A DNA stretch of 46,796 bases, taken from positions 1-46,796 of the forward strand of contig WJJT01000041.1 of NCBI GenBank assembly GCA_014729555.1, written 5' to 3'. The translations under genes were made by a program, and so were the position numbers. The notes under the pieces were generated by a model. It was not told where the DNA came from. It made no database searches and saw nothing but the letters and a program-made list of their open reading frames with translations. This DNA is from Candidatus Woesearchaeota archaeon. Its GTDB lineage: Archaea > Nanobdellota > Nanobdellia > Woesearchaeales > ARS49. Below, one piece after another: positions 26,927 through 35,996 of the stretch (its first letter is position 1; each line of letters opens with the position of its first letter).

Positions 26927-27586
26927 TTATACTTCGTCTGCTGGTTTCAGCTCTTCTTTGTTTTGTGAATATGAAGTCTGTGGTTCTGATTTTTTTGGTG
27001 CTTCTTTTGTTTTCTTTTTTGCCGCTGCTTTTTTTGTTTTCTTTTTTGCTGTTTTTTTCCTTGTTTTTTTCGCTGTTTTTTTCTTTGTTTTTTTCTTCTT
27101 TTTCACAGCAGGGTATTCTGCCGGAAGCTCTGTTGTGCTTTTCTTTGGGATTATGATTTTCTTTTCTTTCATTATCTCTTCAGCTATTTTTCCAAGAAGC
27201 TTGCTTCCCTGGGGTGTTATCACTCTTCCTTTGTGCGTCCCTTTTTCTCCTTTTGCTGCAAGTCCTGCTTTCTCTAACTGCTGAAGTATTTTTCTTATGA
27301 TGTTTCCTGATGCCCTGAAGAATTTTTCAGGCTGGTGCCCTCTGTTTTTTCTTCCGCCGTATTTTATCCTTAGCTTTGACACCCCTATTGGCCCTCTTTT
27401 CTGCAGTGCCTGCAGTATTGCGGCAGCCCGTATGTGCCACCAGTTCTTCTGCACAGGAGCCCTTTCCTTGCTTACGCCTGTCTTTACAAAGTCAGACCAT
27501 GCCGGCGGAGTTAATTCTGGCATTTTCTCCAGCTCTGCAGCTGTCTGTAGGATTAGTTCATTTGCTGGTACATCATATCTTGTCAT
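26927..27586 (-). CDS. rps19e: Ribosomal protein S19e with Lys-rich histone-H1-like extension
   Basis: VPANELILQTAAELEKMPELTPPAWSDFVKTGVSKERAPVQKNWWHIRAAAILQAL...GPIGVSKLRIKYGGRKNRG. Confidence 0.95.
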   Translation of the reverse strand: MTRYDVPANELILQTAAELEKMPELTPPAWSDFVKTGVSKERAPVQKNWWHIRAAAILQALQKRGPIGVSKLRIKYGGRKNRGHQPEKFFRASGNIIRKILQQLEKAGLAAKGEKGTHKGRVITPQGSKLLGKIAEEIMKEKKIIIPKKSTTELPAEYPAVKKKKKTKKKTAKKTRKKTAKKKTKKAAAKKKTKEAPKKSEPQTSYSQNKEELKPADEV

Positions 27587-27599
27587 TTTGTATCACTTA

Positions 27600-27645
27600 T
27601 TCCGGCCTTTCGGCCTACTCAGGGTGTCTTAGGTGATCACCCAGA
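27600..27645 (-). promoter_or_regulatory. Structured 5' leader candidate of the S19e-L39e-L31e operon
   Basis: Minus-strand RNA would contain GGGTG...CACCC and GGCC-GAAA-GGCC (GNRA tetraloop) hairpins; TATA-like tttttaaac upstream near 27670. Confidence 0.4.
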
Positions 27646-27699
27646 ATGTAAAGAAAGAAACAGAACCTGTTTAAAAAGGTTGTGGTTTTGGATCGCTGT

Positions 27700-27768
27700 T
27701 GTTAGTTTTTTGTTTGTATGTGGTTATTCGGAATTGGTTATTTGGCAACTACTTACTACGAACTACTT
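27700..27768 (-). repeat. Dispersed intergenic repeat, copy 1 (inverted relative to the other copies)
   Basis: Reverse complement reads agtagttcgtagtaagtagttgccaaataaccaattccgaataaccac... Confidence 0.7.
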
Positions 27769-27786
27769 GCTCGCTATTCAGTAAAG

Positions 27787-27796
27787 TTTATATAAA
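27787..27796 (+). promoter_or_regulatory. TATA box of thrS (probably leaderless mRNA)
   Basis: aagtttatataaag about 25 nt before the ATG at 27817. Confidence 0.65.
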
Positions 27797-27816
27797 GATA
27801 CTTTATCTTTGAGTGT

Positions 27817-29547
27817 ATGGCAAAGAAAGAATCAAAAGAAGATTTGGATGTTCTTAGGCATAGTGCTGCCCATATTCTTGCTCATGCTGTTCAGGAACTT
27901 TATCCTGAGGCAAGGAATACTATCGGCCCTGCTGTTGAGGATGGCTTTTATTATGATTTTGATAATCTTCAGATAACGCCTGAGGATTTTCCCAAGATTG
28001 AGAAAAAGATGAAGGAGATTGTCAGGAAAAAATATCCTTTTGAGAAGAAAGAGGTCACTTTGGCAGAGGCCAAGAAGATTTTCAAGAATAATCCTTTTAA
28101 GATTGAGATTGCTGATGAGTTTGAAAAGCTTGGGGGGAAATTGACTGTTTACAAGAGCGGTGATTTTGTTGACTTGTGCAAAGGGCCGCATGTCAAGTCT
28201 ACTGGTGATGTAAAGGCTTTCAAGCTAACAAAGATTGCAGGTGCATACTGGCGCGGTGACCCTAAGAACAAGCAGTTGACAAGGGTGTATGGTGTTGCTT
28301 TTCCCTCAAAAGAAGAATTGAAAGAGTATATTACGAGAATGCAGGAGGCTGCAAAGAGGGACCACAGGAAGATTGGAAGGGATTTGGATTTATTCTCATT
28401 CCATGACTGCGCTCCTGGAATGCCTTTCTGGCACCCTAAAGGAACCATCATCTGGAATGAATTGATTAAGTACTGGAGAGAGGAGCATTTTAATGCAGGT
28501 TATGGTGAGATAAGGACTCCTGTTATTTTGAGCAAATGCTTGTGGGAGCAGTCTGGCCACTGGAAGCATTTTAAGGAGAATATGTATTTTACCAAGATTG
28601 ATGAGGTTGAGTGTGCTGTCAAGCCAATGAATTGCCCTGGAGGGATACAGGTTTACATGAATCGCGTGAGAAGTTATAAGGAGTTTCCTATTCGAATGGC
28701 TGAATTGGGTTTGGTTCACAGGCATGAATTAAGCGGTGTTTTAAGCGGCCTTTTCAGGGTAAGGTCTTTTACCCAGGATGATGCGCATATTTACTGCGCA
28801 GATGACGAGCAGTTGAAACAAGAGATTAAGGGTGTTATTGTATTGGCTGACAGGATTTACAAGAAGTTTGGTTTTGATTATCATGTTGAGTTGAGCACAA
28901 TGCCTGAAAAGGCAATGGGTACAAAGGCTCAGTGGGACAGGGCTGAGAAGGCTTTAGGAGATGCAATGAAGGAATTAAAGAAAGATTTCACAGTCAATCC
29001 TGGTGATGGTGCTTTCTATGGCCCAAAGCTTGATTTTCATTTAAAGGATGCCTTGGGAAGGACATGGCAGTGCGGCACTCTGCAGTTAGACTTTCAGATG
29101 CCTGTCCAGTTTGATTTAAAGTTCATGGGTGCTGACGGCACTGAGAAGCACAAGCCTGCACTGCTTCACAGGACTATCTATGGAAGCATTGAGAGATTCA
29201 TTGGGGTTCTGTTAGAGCACACTGCTGGAAAGCTTGCTTTGTGGTGCTCTCCTGTTCAGGTCAGGATATTGACTGTTGCAGACAGGTTTAATGATTATGC
29301 AGACAAGGCTGCTGAGCAGATGAAAAAAGAAAACATAAGGGTTGAGGTTGATGACAGGTCTGAGAGCATCAGCAGGAAAGTCAGGGAAGCGCAATTGCAG
29401 CAGATTAATTACATCCTTGTTGTTGGCGAGAAAGAATTAAAAGACAAGACTGTCACTGTCAGGACAAGGGATAACAAGATTCATGGTGCTAAAAAAGTTG
29501 AGTCTTTTGTCAAGGAATTGGTTAAAGAGATTCAGGAACGAAAATGA
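27817..29547 (+). CDS. thrS: Threonyl-tRNA synthetase, bacterial-type editing domain, no TGS domain
   Basis: LRHSAAHILAHAVQELYPEARNTIGPAVEDGFYYDFD; MNCPGGIQVYMNRVRSYKEFPIRMAELGLVHRHELSGVLSGLFRVRSFTQDDAHIYC. Confidence 0.96.
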   Translation: MAKKESKEDLDVLRHSAAHILAHAVQELYPEARNTIGPAVEDGFYYDFDNLQITPEDFPKIEKKMKEIVRKKYPFEKKEVTLAEAKKIFKNNPFKIEIADEFEKLGGKLTVYKSGDFVDLCKGPHVKSTGDVKAFKLTKIAGAYWRGDPKNKQLTRVYGVAFPSKEELKEYITRMQEAAKRDHRKIGRDLDLFSFHDCAPGMPFWHPKGTIIWNELIKYWREEHFNAGYGEIRTPVILSKCLWEQSGHWKHFKENMYFTKIDEVECAVKPMNCPGGIQVYMNRVRSYKEFPIRMAELGLVHRHELSGVLSGLFRVRSFTQDDAHIYCADDEQLKQEIKGVIVLADRIYKKFGFDYHVELSTMPEKAMGTKAQWDRAEKALGDAMKELKKDFTVNPGDGAFYGPKLDFHLKDALGRTWQCGTLQLDFQMPVQFDLKFMGADGTEKHKPALLHRTIYGSIERFIGVLLEHTAGKLALWCSPVQVRILTVADRFNDYADKAAEQMKKENIRVEVDDRSESISRKVREAQLQQINYILVVGEKELKDKTVTVRTRDNKIHGAKKVESFVKELVKEIQERK

Positions 29548-29894
29548 AAGACTATAAACAAGTAATACTCGTACGTAAAGATCTTAATTTGAGCCGAGGC
29601 AAATTAGCCTCGCAAGCAGCTCATGCCTCTACAGATGCCCTGCTTAAGTCGCACAAGGATGACATCAAGAAATGGCAGGACCAGGGCATGAAAAAAGTTA
29701 TTCTTGGTGTTGATTCTCAGGAAGAACTGCTTAAGCTCAAGATTCAGGCACAGGATGCAGGGCTTGTTGCTATAATAATTGCAGACGCAGGCAGGACAGA
29801 ATTAGCTCCTGGCACTGTAACCGCAGTAGGCATTGGCCCTGATGTTGAGGAAAAGATTGACAGGGTTACTGGGCATTTGAAGCTGATTTCTTAG
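29544..29894 (+). CDS. pth2: Peptidyl-tRNA hydrolase Pth2
   Basis: KQVILVRKDLNLSRGKLASQAAHAS...DAGRTELAPGTVTAVGIGP. Confidence 0.96.
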   Translation: MKDYKQVILVRKDLNLSRGKLASQAAHASTDALLKSHKDDIKKWQDQGMKKVILGVDSQEELLKLKIQAQDAGLVAIIIADAGRTELAPGTVTAVGIGPDVEEKIDRVTGHLKLIS

Positions 29895-29898
29895 AAAA

Positions 29899-30138
29899 CT
29901 AGATGCACCCCCTGCTCTCCATCTCTACTCTTAGTCCTGCGCACACTGGCTGTTCTGGCAGCCAGTTGCAGTTGTATTTGTGATAGTCCTGGTATAATTG
30001 CTGGCATGGGTGATAAACAACTCTTCCTGCTGCTCCTGTTGTTCCGCTGTAGTGCAATGCAACTGCCCCTACTGTTGCAATCACTAGTATTAAGACTGCT
30101 GTGAAAAACAGGTAATCATGTTTTTGGTGTGGTATCAT
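29899..30138 (-). CDS. Small single-TM protein
   Basis: TM YLFFTAVLILVIATVGAVALHY then a Cys-containing exterior segment; start overlaps the end of the C39-like gene. Confidence 0.6.
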   Translation of the reverse strand: MIPHQKHDYLFFTAVLILVIATVGAVALHYSGTTGAAGRVVYHPCQQLYQDYHKYNCNWLPEQPVCAGLRVEMESRGCI

Positions 30139-30824
30139 TGTAATCTGCCCTGTATTATTATTGCATCATTGTCTGTTCCTTTTGCATTCCAGGCATTGAT
30201 GAAATCTTGTTTTAATGCTTTTTGGTTTGGGCCTTTTGCACTGTTGTGGAACAAGACGTGTGTCTGGTTTATGTATGTTACTGTCACTCCGTGCCCTGAG
30301 TAGATGCCTGGGTTTCCCATGACTGTGTTGTAATCTATTATCATCAGGATTACATTGCCTCTGTCAAAAGCCTGCTCTACTTCCTGCCAGGTTAGTTTTC
30401 TGTTTTCATATCTGTCTGTTGTTTCAAGAAATACTATTGATTTGTTTAGCAGTTTCCAGTCTGTGACTTCATTTATCAGCCTGCCGTCCTCCTCTCCATA
30501 ATACTCAATCACGAATTCTGGGCTTAATTGATAGTATGGTGTTGTTGAGTAATAGTATGGGTCTAGCCCTTCCTGCACCAATACTGGCAGTGCCTGTGAA
30601 AACCAGGTCCATTTCTCTCCTTTTCTTCCAATCATTGAATTAACTTGCTCCAGGGTGTACTGTTTTTCTGGATAATAATAATAATTAAGCGCCATTGTCA
30701 CCTGGCTTGGCACGCAGGACGGGCCTTTTTGGTGTGTGTACGGAATATTTAATGGCGGTCTTGTTACAGCTGCGCAAGAAGTAGCAAGCACTAAAAATAG
30801 TAATATCACCAGTTCTTTTTTCAT
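30135..30824 (-). CDS. Secreted C39-like (papain-fold) peptidase domain protein
   Basis: Signal peptide; PYTHQKGPSCVPSQVTMALNYYYY (Cys) and GHGVTVTYINQTHVLFHNSAKGPN (His/Asn). Confidence 0.78.
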   Translation of the reverse strand: MKKELVILLFLVLATSCAAVTRPPLNIPYTHQKGPSCVPSQVTMALNYYYYPEKQYTLEQVNSMIGRKGEKWTWFSQALPVLVQEGLDPYYYSTTPYYQLSPEFVIEYYGEEDGRLINEVTDWKLLNKSIVFLETTDRYENRKLTWQEVEQAFDRGNVILMIIDYNTVMGNPGIYSGHGVTVTYINQTHVLFHNSAKGPNQKALKQDFINAWNAKGTDNDAIIIQGRLQ

Positions 30825-30878
30825 ATTTGTTGTTGTATATATTTAAGTATAAATATTTTGCCCTGTTCAACCGCAATA

Positions 30879-30888
30879 TTTATAAACA
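30879..30888 (+). promoter_or_regulatory. TATA box of rps6e
   Basis: aatatttataaac about 25-30 nt upstream of the ATG at 30909; suggests a leaderless transcript. Confidence 0.6.
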
Positions 30889-30908
30889 ACTGTCAAATCT
30901 AATATTTC

Positions 30909-31388
30909 ATGGTCGGTTTTAAAGTTGTTATAGGGACAAAGGACGGCAAGTGCCATCAGAAAGAGATTTCAGAAGAGGATTCCAAGAGTCTGGTTGGCAG
31001 GAAGATAGGGGATACTATCAAGGGAGAGCTTATAGGCCTTACTGGTTATGAGTTTGCTATAACCGGCGGTACTGATCATGCAGGCTTTCCTATGAGAAAG
31101 GATATTGCAGGCACAGCAAGAAAGCGTATTCTTGCAGTTTCTGGTGTCGGCCTTAAGAAAAAGGCAAGAGGCATAAGAAAGAGAAAGACTGTCTGCGGCA
31201 ACACGATTCACCCTAAGATTTCCCAGATTAATCTCAAGATCCTGAAAGAGGGCAGTGAAAAGCTTGGTGCTGCTCCTAAGGAAGGAGAGGCTCCTGCAGA
31301 AGGAGAAGCTCCAAAAAAGGCGCCTAAGAAAGAGGAGAAAAAAGAAGAAAAGCCAAAAGAAGCTCCTAAGGAAGAGAAGAAAGAATAA
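30909..31388 (+). CDS. rps6e: Ribosomal protein S6e with KEAP-rich extension
   Basis: FKVVIGTKDGKCHQKEISEEDSKSLVGRKIGDTIKGELIGLTGYEFAITGGTDHAGFPMRKD. Confidence 0.96.
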   Translation: MVGFKVVIGTKDGKCHQKEISEEDSKSLVGRKIGDTIKGELIGLTGYEFAITGGTDHAGFPMRKDIAGTARKRILAVSGVGLKKKARGIRKRKTVCGNTIHPKISQINLKILKEGSEKLGAAPKEGEAPAEGEAPKKAPKKEEKKEEKPKEAPKEEKKE

Positions 31389-31393
31389 TTCTG

Positions 31394-31465
31394 TAAGTGG
31401 CAAGTAGCTGCCGAATAACCAATTCCTGAATAACTACAAACTAAAATCCATAAACCACTGACTAA
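31394..31465 (+). repeat. Dispersed intergenic repeat, copy 2
   Basis: gtaagtggcaagtagctgccgaataaccaattcctgaataactacaaactaaaa. Confidence 0.7.
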
Positions 31466-31510
31466 AATCGCAAAGTTTATAAATAAGTCTTTCTCATTTT
31501 ATTAAAAAGG

Positions 31511-32149
31511 GTGGTAACAATCGACAAAGTAGACTTGATTCACAAGTTTGTTCAGACATATAATTCTGCACAAGATAGTATTGATGCAAACAGGATGGAT
31601 GAGGCTAAGCAGAAGTACAGTGAGCTTATGTCTGTCTACAAACAGATTTCTGGCTCTGACCTGGAGTCTGTGCATAAAGAGCTTGCTTATGACCAGGTCA
31701 TGAAGGTCTTTAATGGTGTCAGGGGCATGAAGCCAAGGCAGAATATTAATTCAAAGTCTATTGCTGTTGCTGTTGTTATCATTATCATAAGCCTGGTTAT
31801 TTTCATTAAGCCGGAAATTATTGGCATGGTTGCTTTTGAAGCAAATCAGGCGCCTGTCTGGACTGGTGACGGCAACCTTTTTGTGATTACAGGAGTGTCT
31901 GAGAGTTCTATGTTTGTTGGAGGTACAGGCAGGACAATAAACCTGGATGCTTTTTTCAATGATGCCAATGGTGATGAATTGACTTATCTTGCAACGTCCA
32001 CAGACGGACTGAACGTGAAGATTAGCGGGAATCACCTTACTTTTCTTCCTGAGCCGGGTGTTTTTGGGGAGAGGACAGTCACTGTTGTTGCTTCTGATGG
32101 AGAAGAAGTTGTTCAGCAGGATCTTTTGGTGAGGATTGTCAGGAGATAA
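31511..32149 (+). CDS. TM protein with extracellular cadherin/Ig-like domain
   Basis: GTG start after aaaaagg; cytosolic helices, TM SIAVAVVIIIISLVIFI, then INLDAFFNDANGDELTYLATSTDGLNVKISGNHLTFLPEPGVFGERTVTVVASDG. Confidence 0.78.
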   Translation: MVTIDKVDLIHKFVQTYNSAQDSIDANRMDEAKQKYSELMSVYKQISGSDLESVHKELAYDQVMKVFNGVRGMKPRQNINSKSIAVAVVIIIISLVIFIKPEIIGMVAFEANQAPVWTGDGNLFVITGVSESSMFVGGTGRTINLDAFFNDANGDELTYLATSTDGLNVKISGNHLTFLPEPGVFGERTVTVVASDGEEVVQQDLLVRIVRR

Positions 32150-32307
32150 ATTGCTAATGCTGCGCTGCGTTCCGCTCCTTTAACCGCTTGAAAACCAGTT
32201 TATCAAATTCGTACAAAACACTAAGAACTTCGCAGGCGGCATTAAGAGCAAAGTTTATAAATAAAACCTCTATTCAATTTCTTATTTGTGTAAAAAGGGG
32301 GATTTGA

Positions 32308-35300
32308 TTGAAATTACTTAGATTTGCAGCCATTTTCATGTTGTTTCTTGTAATTACTCTGCCTGTTTGTGCTGCACAATCTCTTGAGATCAAGAGTTTT
32401 GCTGGAAAGGATAATGTTCAGGGTTATGCTCGGCCTGATGATTCTGTTACAATGCAGGTTGAGGCCCTGATTCCGCGTGACTTGGTTATCAGTGAGTCGC
32501 AAGTGCAGATCTGCAGGGACAGCCTGTGTTCTTTTCCAGATTCCTGCACTCCTGGAGAGTCTTTTACAAAGGATATTTACAATACCTGTGTTTACAGGGA
32601 AACTTTTACTGATGAAACAGGAATTTTTCCTTATTCTGTCAGGCTCTCAAATGATGATGGCAGGCCTGTTAAGGCTGTCTCAACAGAGTTGGGCATTGAC
32701 AAGCTTGCTCCAAGAATTTTAAAGTTCAGCATAACCCCTGAAGTGGCAGGCGGCACTGCTTTTATTGAGATTGCTGCTCAGGATTATGGCTCTCTTCTTG
32801 GTGATGCAAGTTACTGCACTGGCATAAAGCAGGTTGATTTTTATGATGCAGATACTGGAAAGACTTTGTTCACTAAAGAGTTTGGTTATGAAGAGTGTGA
32901 TATAATAGATTCTTTTGAATACACTCACAAGACAGGCAGGAAGTCTGAAAAAATTAATTTGTGTGCAAAGGCTGTTGATTTGTTTGGGCAGGAGAGCGAG
33001 CCTGTCTGCAATGATTTTGTTTATGATGAAGAAGGCCCGAGGTTTGTCAGCCTTGGCCTGGCTGACAAAGAAGGCAATCCCATAAGCCATATTCCCAGTT
33101 CTGGAATGCCTGTTGATGTTGTTGTTGAGATTGATGATGTTTCAGAACTGCAGAGTGTTACTGCCGACCTCTCAAGGATTTCTGGAAAATCCTCTGACAA
33201 GAACAGGGAGTTTGGTTACAAGAGAGACAATAAGTTTTATTGGTCTAATTTCCAGGTCAGTCCTGATACTGTTTGTTCTGGTGATGTAAAGGCAGTTGAT
33301 GTGCTTGGCAATAAGGGCTCTGCATCTCTTGAGTGCAGTATTCGTGTTGATGATAAAGGCCCAGAGGTTCAGGAAATCACCTCTAGTTATGAGGATTATG
33401 TTGGCCAGCCTGTTATTGCTCCGGGTGCACAGTTGAGGGTGAAGATTGTTGAAGAGGATGTTGGGCTTTATAAGAATGAAATGTATATGGACTTTAGTGA
33501 GATTGGTCTTGGCACTCTTCAGGCAGATTCTTGTGAAAAAAAAGATGCTTTCTGGATGTGCTACTGGAATGACATCAGCCCTAAAGTCAGTGATGGTGAT
33601 TATCAGATCAGGATTACAGAGGATTCAAGAGATGATTTAGGCAATAAGATTTTCAAAGAGGCGAGCCTGGATGTTGTGGTTTACACCAAGGCTGCAAGGA
33701 TTACTGCTGTGAGCCAGTATCCTGTTGCCCCTGCTTATGATAATATTCTTGAGTTTACTTTGCGTGTTGAGAATTCAAAGACAGAGCCTGATGTTTTTGT
33801 TGATGCCTCTTCAATTAGTTCTGATGCTTATCCTAAAGAGGCTTCCTGCACCAGCGCTGGCATTGATGAGTGGGAGTGTTATGTTGATGTTGACCTGCTT
33901 AATCAGATGTATAGGAAGGAAACAATTACTTTTTTTACTAAATCAGGGGAGTCCCGGCAAGAGGTTCTTTTTGAAATCACAGTGTATGAACCAGAACCAG
34001 AGGGCGGTGCTGATTTTTACACTTTAGCCAGCACAAGAATAATGCCTAAAAAGGGTTTTGACAAGAGGCTTGTTTATAATATTCCTGCTCCTGTTTACAT
34101 TCAGCCAAAATTAAGCAAGAAGTCAGGGGATCCTGATGTTTCCATACTTGAGACAAGTGCAGAGTGCACTGCTGATGGAACATCTGAGATTTATTTGGTT
34201 CCTGGCAATTCTGAAAATCCTTACATTGTTGTCAAGAGTTCTCCTGCTATTGCAGAGCAGGACTCTCCTGTTCAGGTTGACTGCACTCTTTCTTTAAGAG
34301 TCAGGCAGGGCCAGAGGGTCTTTAAGAATTTAGAGACAGAACAGTTTAGTGTTAAGATTCCTGTTTATAATAATCCTTTGGGAACAATCAGGGAGAATGC
34401 TCAGGCCCAGATTGATGGTATTAACAATAGGGTTGAGGATTTGCAGAAGAGAACAAAGAGATGGTCTGATATTAATGATTGGGTTGGTACGATTGTTTGG
34501 GGTGCACAGTCACTGGCGCAGGCAGATGCTGTTTGGGCTTATGTTGGCAGTGCTCTTTGGTTGATTGCAGTGGTGTTTTATGAGCTTAAGTCTGTTCCTT
34601 ATATTGGTCCTGTTCTTAAGGCGCTTTCAAAGGTGCTCTGGAAAGGCATTGCCTGCGGTCTTATATTCACAGAAGCACACACCTTTGTTTTGGATTACAT
34701 CTGGAATCCTGGAATTGTTGGAACTGAAATTTTTTCAGCTGATTTGGATGTTTCTGCGAGCAAGTTATGGACTACCCTGATTAAGACTGTCTCGATTATT
34801 TATTCATGCCAGTTGTGTGATTACAGCTCTACTTTGTATGCCGGAACAAAAAAGATTATTTATGGTGACACGATATTTAATGTCGGCTCAAGCCAGGGCA
34901 AACCCACAGAGCTTGAGAGATTTACTGTTTATGATTGGGATCCTTACAGGAGCATTCATGTTTCAATGGGCTGCTTGTGTGTTCCTGGAATGGTTTACAA
35001 TATGAGAAAAGAGGTTCAGGTCAATTGTATTTATCGTAATTGCATTGAGCAGAGTGCAGAGCTTGGCCTGCCTTTTGATTCCTGCCAGCAGACTTTCAAA
35101 GAGCAGAATTGCCTGTATGTTGATGGTGCTGCCTGGCGTGTTGCAGGCGGTTCTGGAATTGCTTTTACAATGAACATGCTGCTGACTTTTATTTTGGATC
35201 ATCTGCCTTTGATGGCTGCAAGCAAGGCCTGGAGTTATGTGTGCGACCCTGACTGCGGTGCATTTGGCAGGGAGACAGAAGAAGGAGAAAGCAAGGGCGG

Positions 35301-35517
35301 TGATTGCGGCAGGTATGGCATGGCTTCTGTAAAAGGAAGTGGTGAATCTGCTTATCCTGAGCAGTGCAGGGATTATCCTGCAGATGACTGGCGTGTTCCT
35401 TTGTGCGGTGTCTGGACAAGCACAATGCTTTTGATGGAGACTGATTTTTTTGGCTCTAACAAGTTTGACTGGAGCAAATACACTGCTGATTTAGAAGGAG
35501 AGGATTTTTGTGATTAA
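32308..35517 (+). CDS. Giant secreted/membrane protein, Ig-like repeats plus C-terminal TM and Cys-rich domain (paralogue of 43185-46400)
   Basis: Signal peptide; SLEIKSFAGKDNVQ; CLCVPGMVYNMRKEVQVNCIYRNC. TTG start at 32308. Confidence 0.82.
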   Translation: MKLLRFAAIFMLFLVITLPVCAAQSLEIKSFAGKDNVQGYARPDDSVTMQVEALIPRDLVISESQVQICRDSLCSFPDSCTPGESFTKDIYNTCVYRETFTDETGIFPYSVRLSNDDGRPVKAVSTELGIDKLAPRILKFSITPEVAGGTAFIEIAAQDYGSLLGDASYCTGIKQVDFYDADTGKTLFTKEFGYEECDIIDSFEYTHKTGRKSEKINLCAKAVDLFGQESEPVCNDFVYDEEGPRFVSLGLADKEGNPISHIPSSGMPVDVVVEIDDVSELQSVTADLSRISGKSSDKNREFGYKRDNKFYWSNFQVSPDTVCSGDVKAVDVLGNKGSASLECSIRVDDKGPEVQEITSSYEDYVGQPVIAPGAQLRVKIVEEDVGLYKNEMYMDFSEIGLGTLQADSCEKKDAFWMCYWNDISPKVSDGDYQIRITEDSRDDLGNKIFKEASLDVVVYTKAARITAVSQYPVAPAYDNILEFTLRVENSKTEPDVFVDASSISSDAYPKEASCTSAGIDEWECYVDVDLLNQMYRKETITFFTKSGESRQEVLFEITVYEPEPEGGADFYTLASTRIMPKKGFDKRLVYNIPAPVYIQPKLSKKSGDPDVSILETSAECTADGTSEIYLVPGNSENPYIVVKSSPAIAEQDSPVQVDCTLSLRVRQGQRVFKNLETEQFSVKIPVYNNPLGTIRENAQAQIDGINNRVEDLQKRTKRWSDINDWVGTIVWGAQSLAQADAVWAYVGSALWLIAVVFYELKSVPYIGPVLKALSKVLWKGIACGLIFTEAHTFVLDYIWNPGIVGTEIFSADLDVSASKLWTTLIKTVSIIYSCQLCDYSSTLYAGTKKIIYGDTIFNVGSSQGKPTELERFTVYDWDPYRSIHVSMGCLCVPGMVYNMRKEVQVNCIYRNCIEQSAELGLPFDSCQQTFKEQNCLYVDGAAWRVAGGSGIAFTMNMLLTFILDHLPLMAASKAWSYVCDPDCGAFGRETEEGESKGGDCGRYGMASVKGSGESAYPEQCRDYPADDWRVPLCGVWTSTMLLMETDFFGSNKFDWSKYTADLEGEDFCD

Positions 35518-35995
35518 GAGCGCTTTTGTTGTGCTGGCATTTGCTGTTTTGTTTTTGCTAGTTGTGCTTGCAAATACTATTACTGCTCCTACTCCTACAA
35601 CTCCCTGGTATCAGGTTGAGGATTGGGAAAAAGAGGTTTGCTCTAAATGGGGCGGAACTCAGTTCTCTGGACAGGCTGTTGTGACCCTGGGCAGGAAGCT
35701 GTCTTTTGGTGCCTTGAGTGCTACAATGCAGGCTAAGAAGTTCAGGACTCCTGAGAATTATTATTTGTATGAGGTTGGCTGGTATATTGATTCTTTTGCA
35801 GAGGACATGGATTATGATGTTATAATGCTTGATCCTGAAAAGCCTGATGTTTTCAAGCGTGTTGTTTCTGGCAGGCTTGTTCCTGATGCAGGAACAACTG
35901 GTTTTGAGACGTATAATTTGACGCAGGATTTTACTCATTTAAGGTTTAAGTACACTGGAGGGGAGATGTTGATTCCGATAATAAGGGTGAAATGA
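35510..35995 (+). CDS. Small signal-anchored secreted protein
   Basis: SAFVVLAFAVLFLLVVLANTITAPTPTTPW; start overlaps the upstream stop. Confidence 0.7.
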   Translation: MIKSAFVVLAFAVLFLLVVLANTITAPTPTTPWYQVEDWEKEVCSKWGGTQFSGQAVVTLGRKLSFGALSATMQAKKFRTPENYYLYEVGWYIDSFAEDMDYDVIMLDPEKPDVFKRVVSGRLVPDAGTTGFETYNLTQDFTHLRFKYTGGEMLIPIIRVK

Positions 35996-35996
35996 T

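Noticed and set aside
27600-27650. C/D-box sRNA or tRNA remnant
   Set aside because: GTGATCA and CTGA words are present, but box spacing and a paired C'/D' set are not convincing; no cloverleaf could be drawn.
32150-32260. Imperfect inverted words (aatgctgcgctgcg / cgcaggcggcatt) before the 1069-aa gene
   Set aside because: Mismatched arms about 65 nt apart; too weak to call an RNA or element from one sequence.
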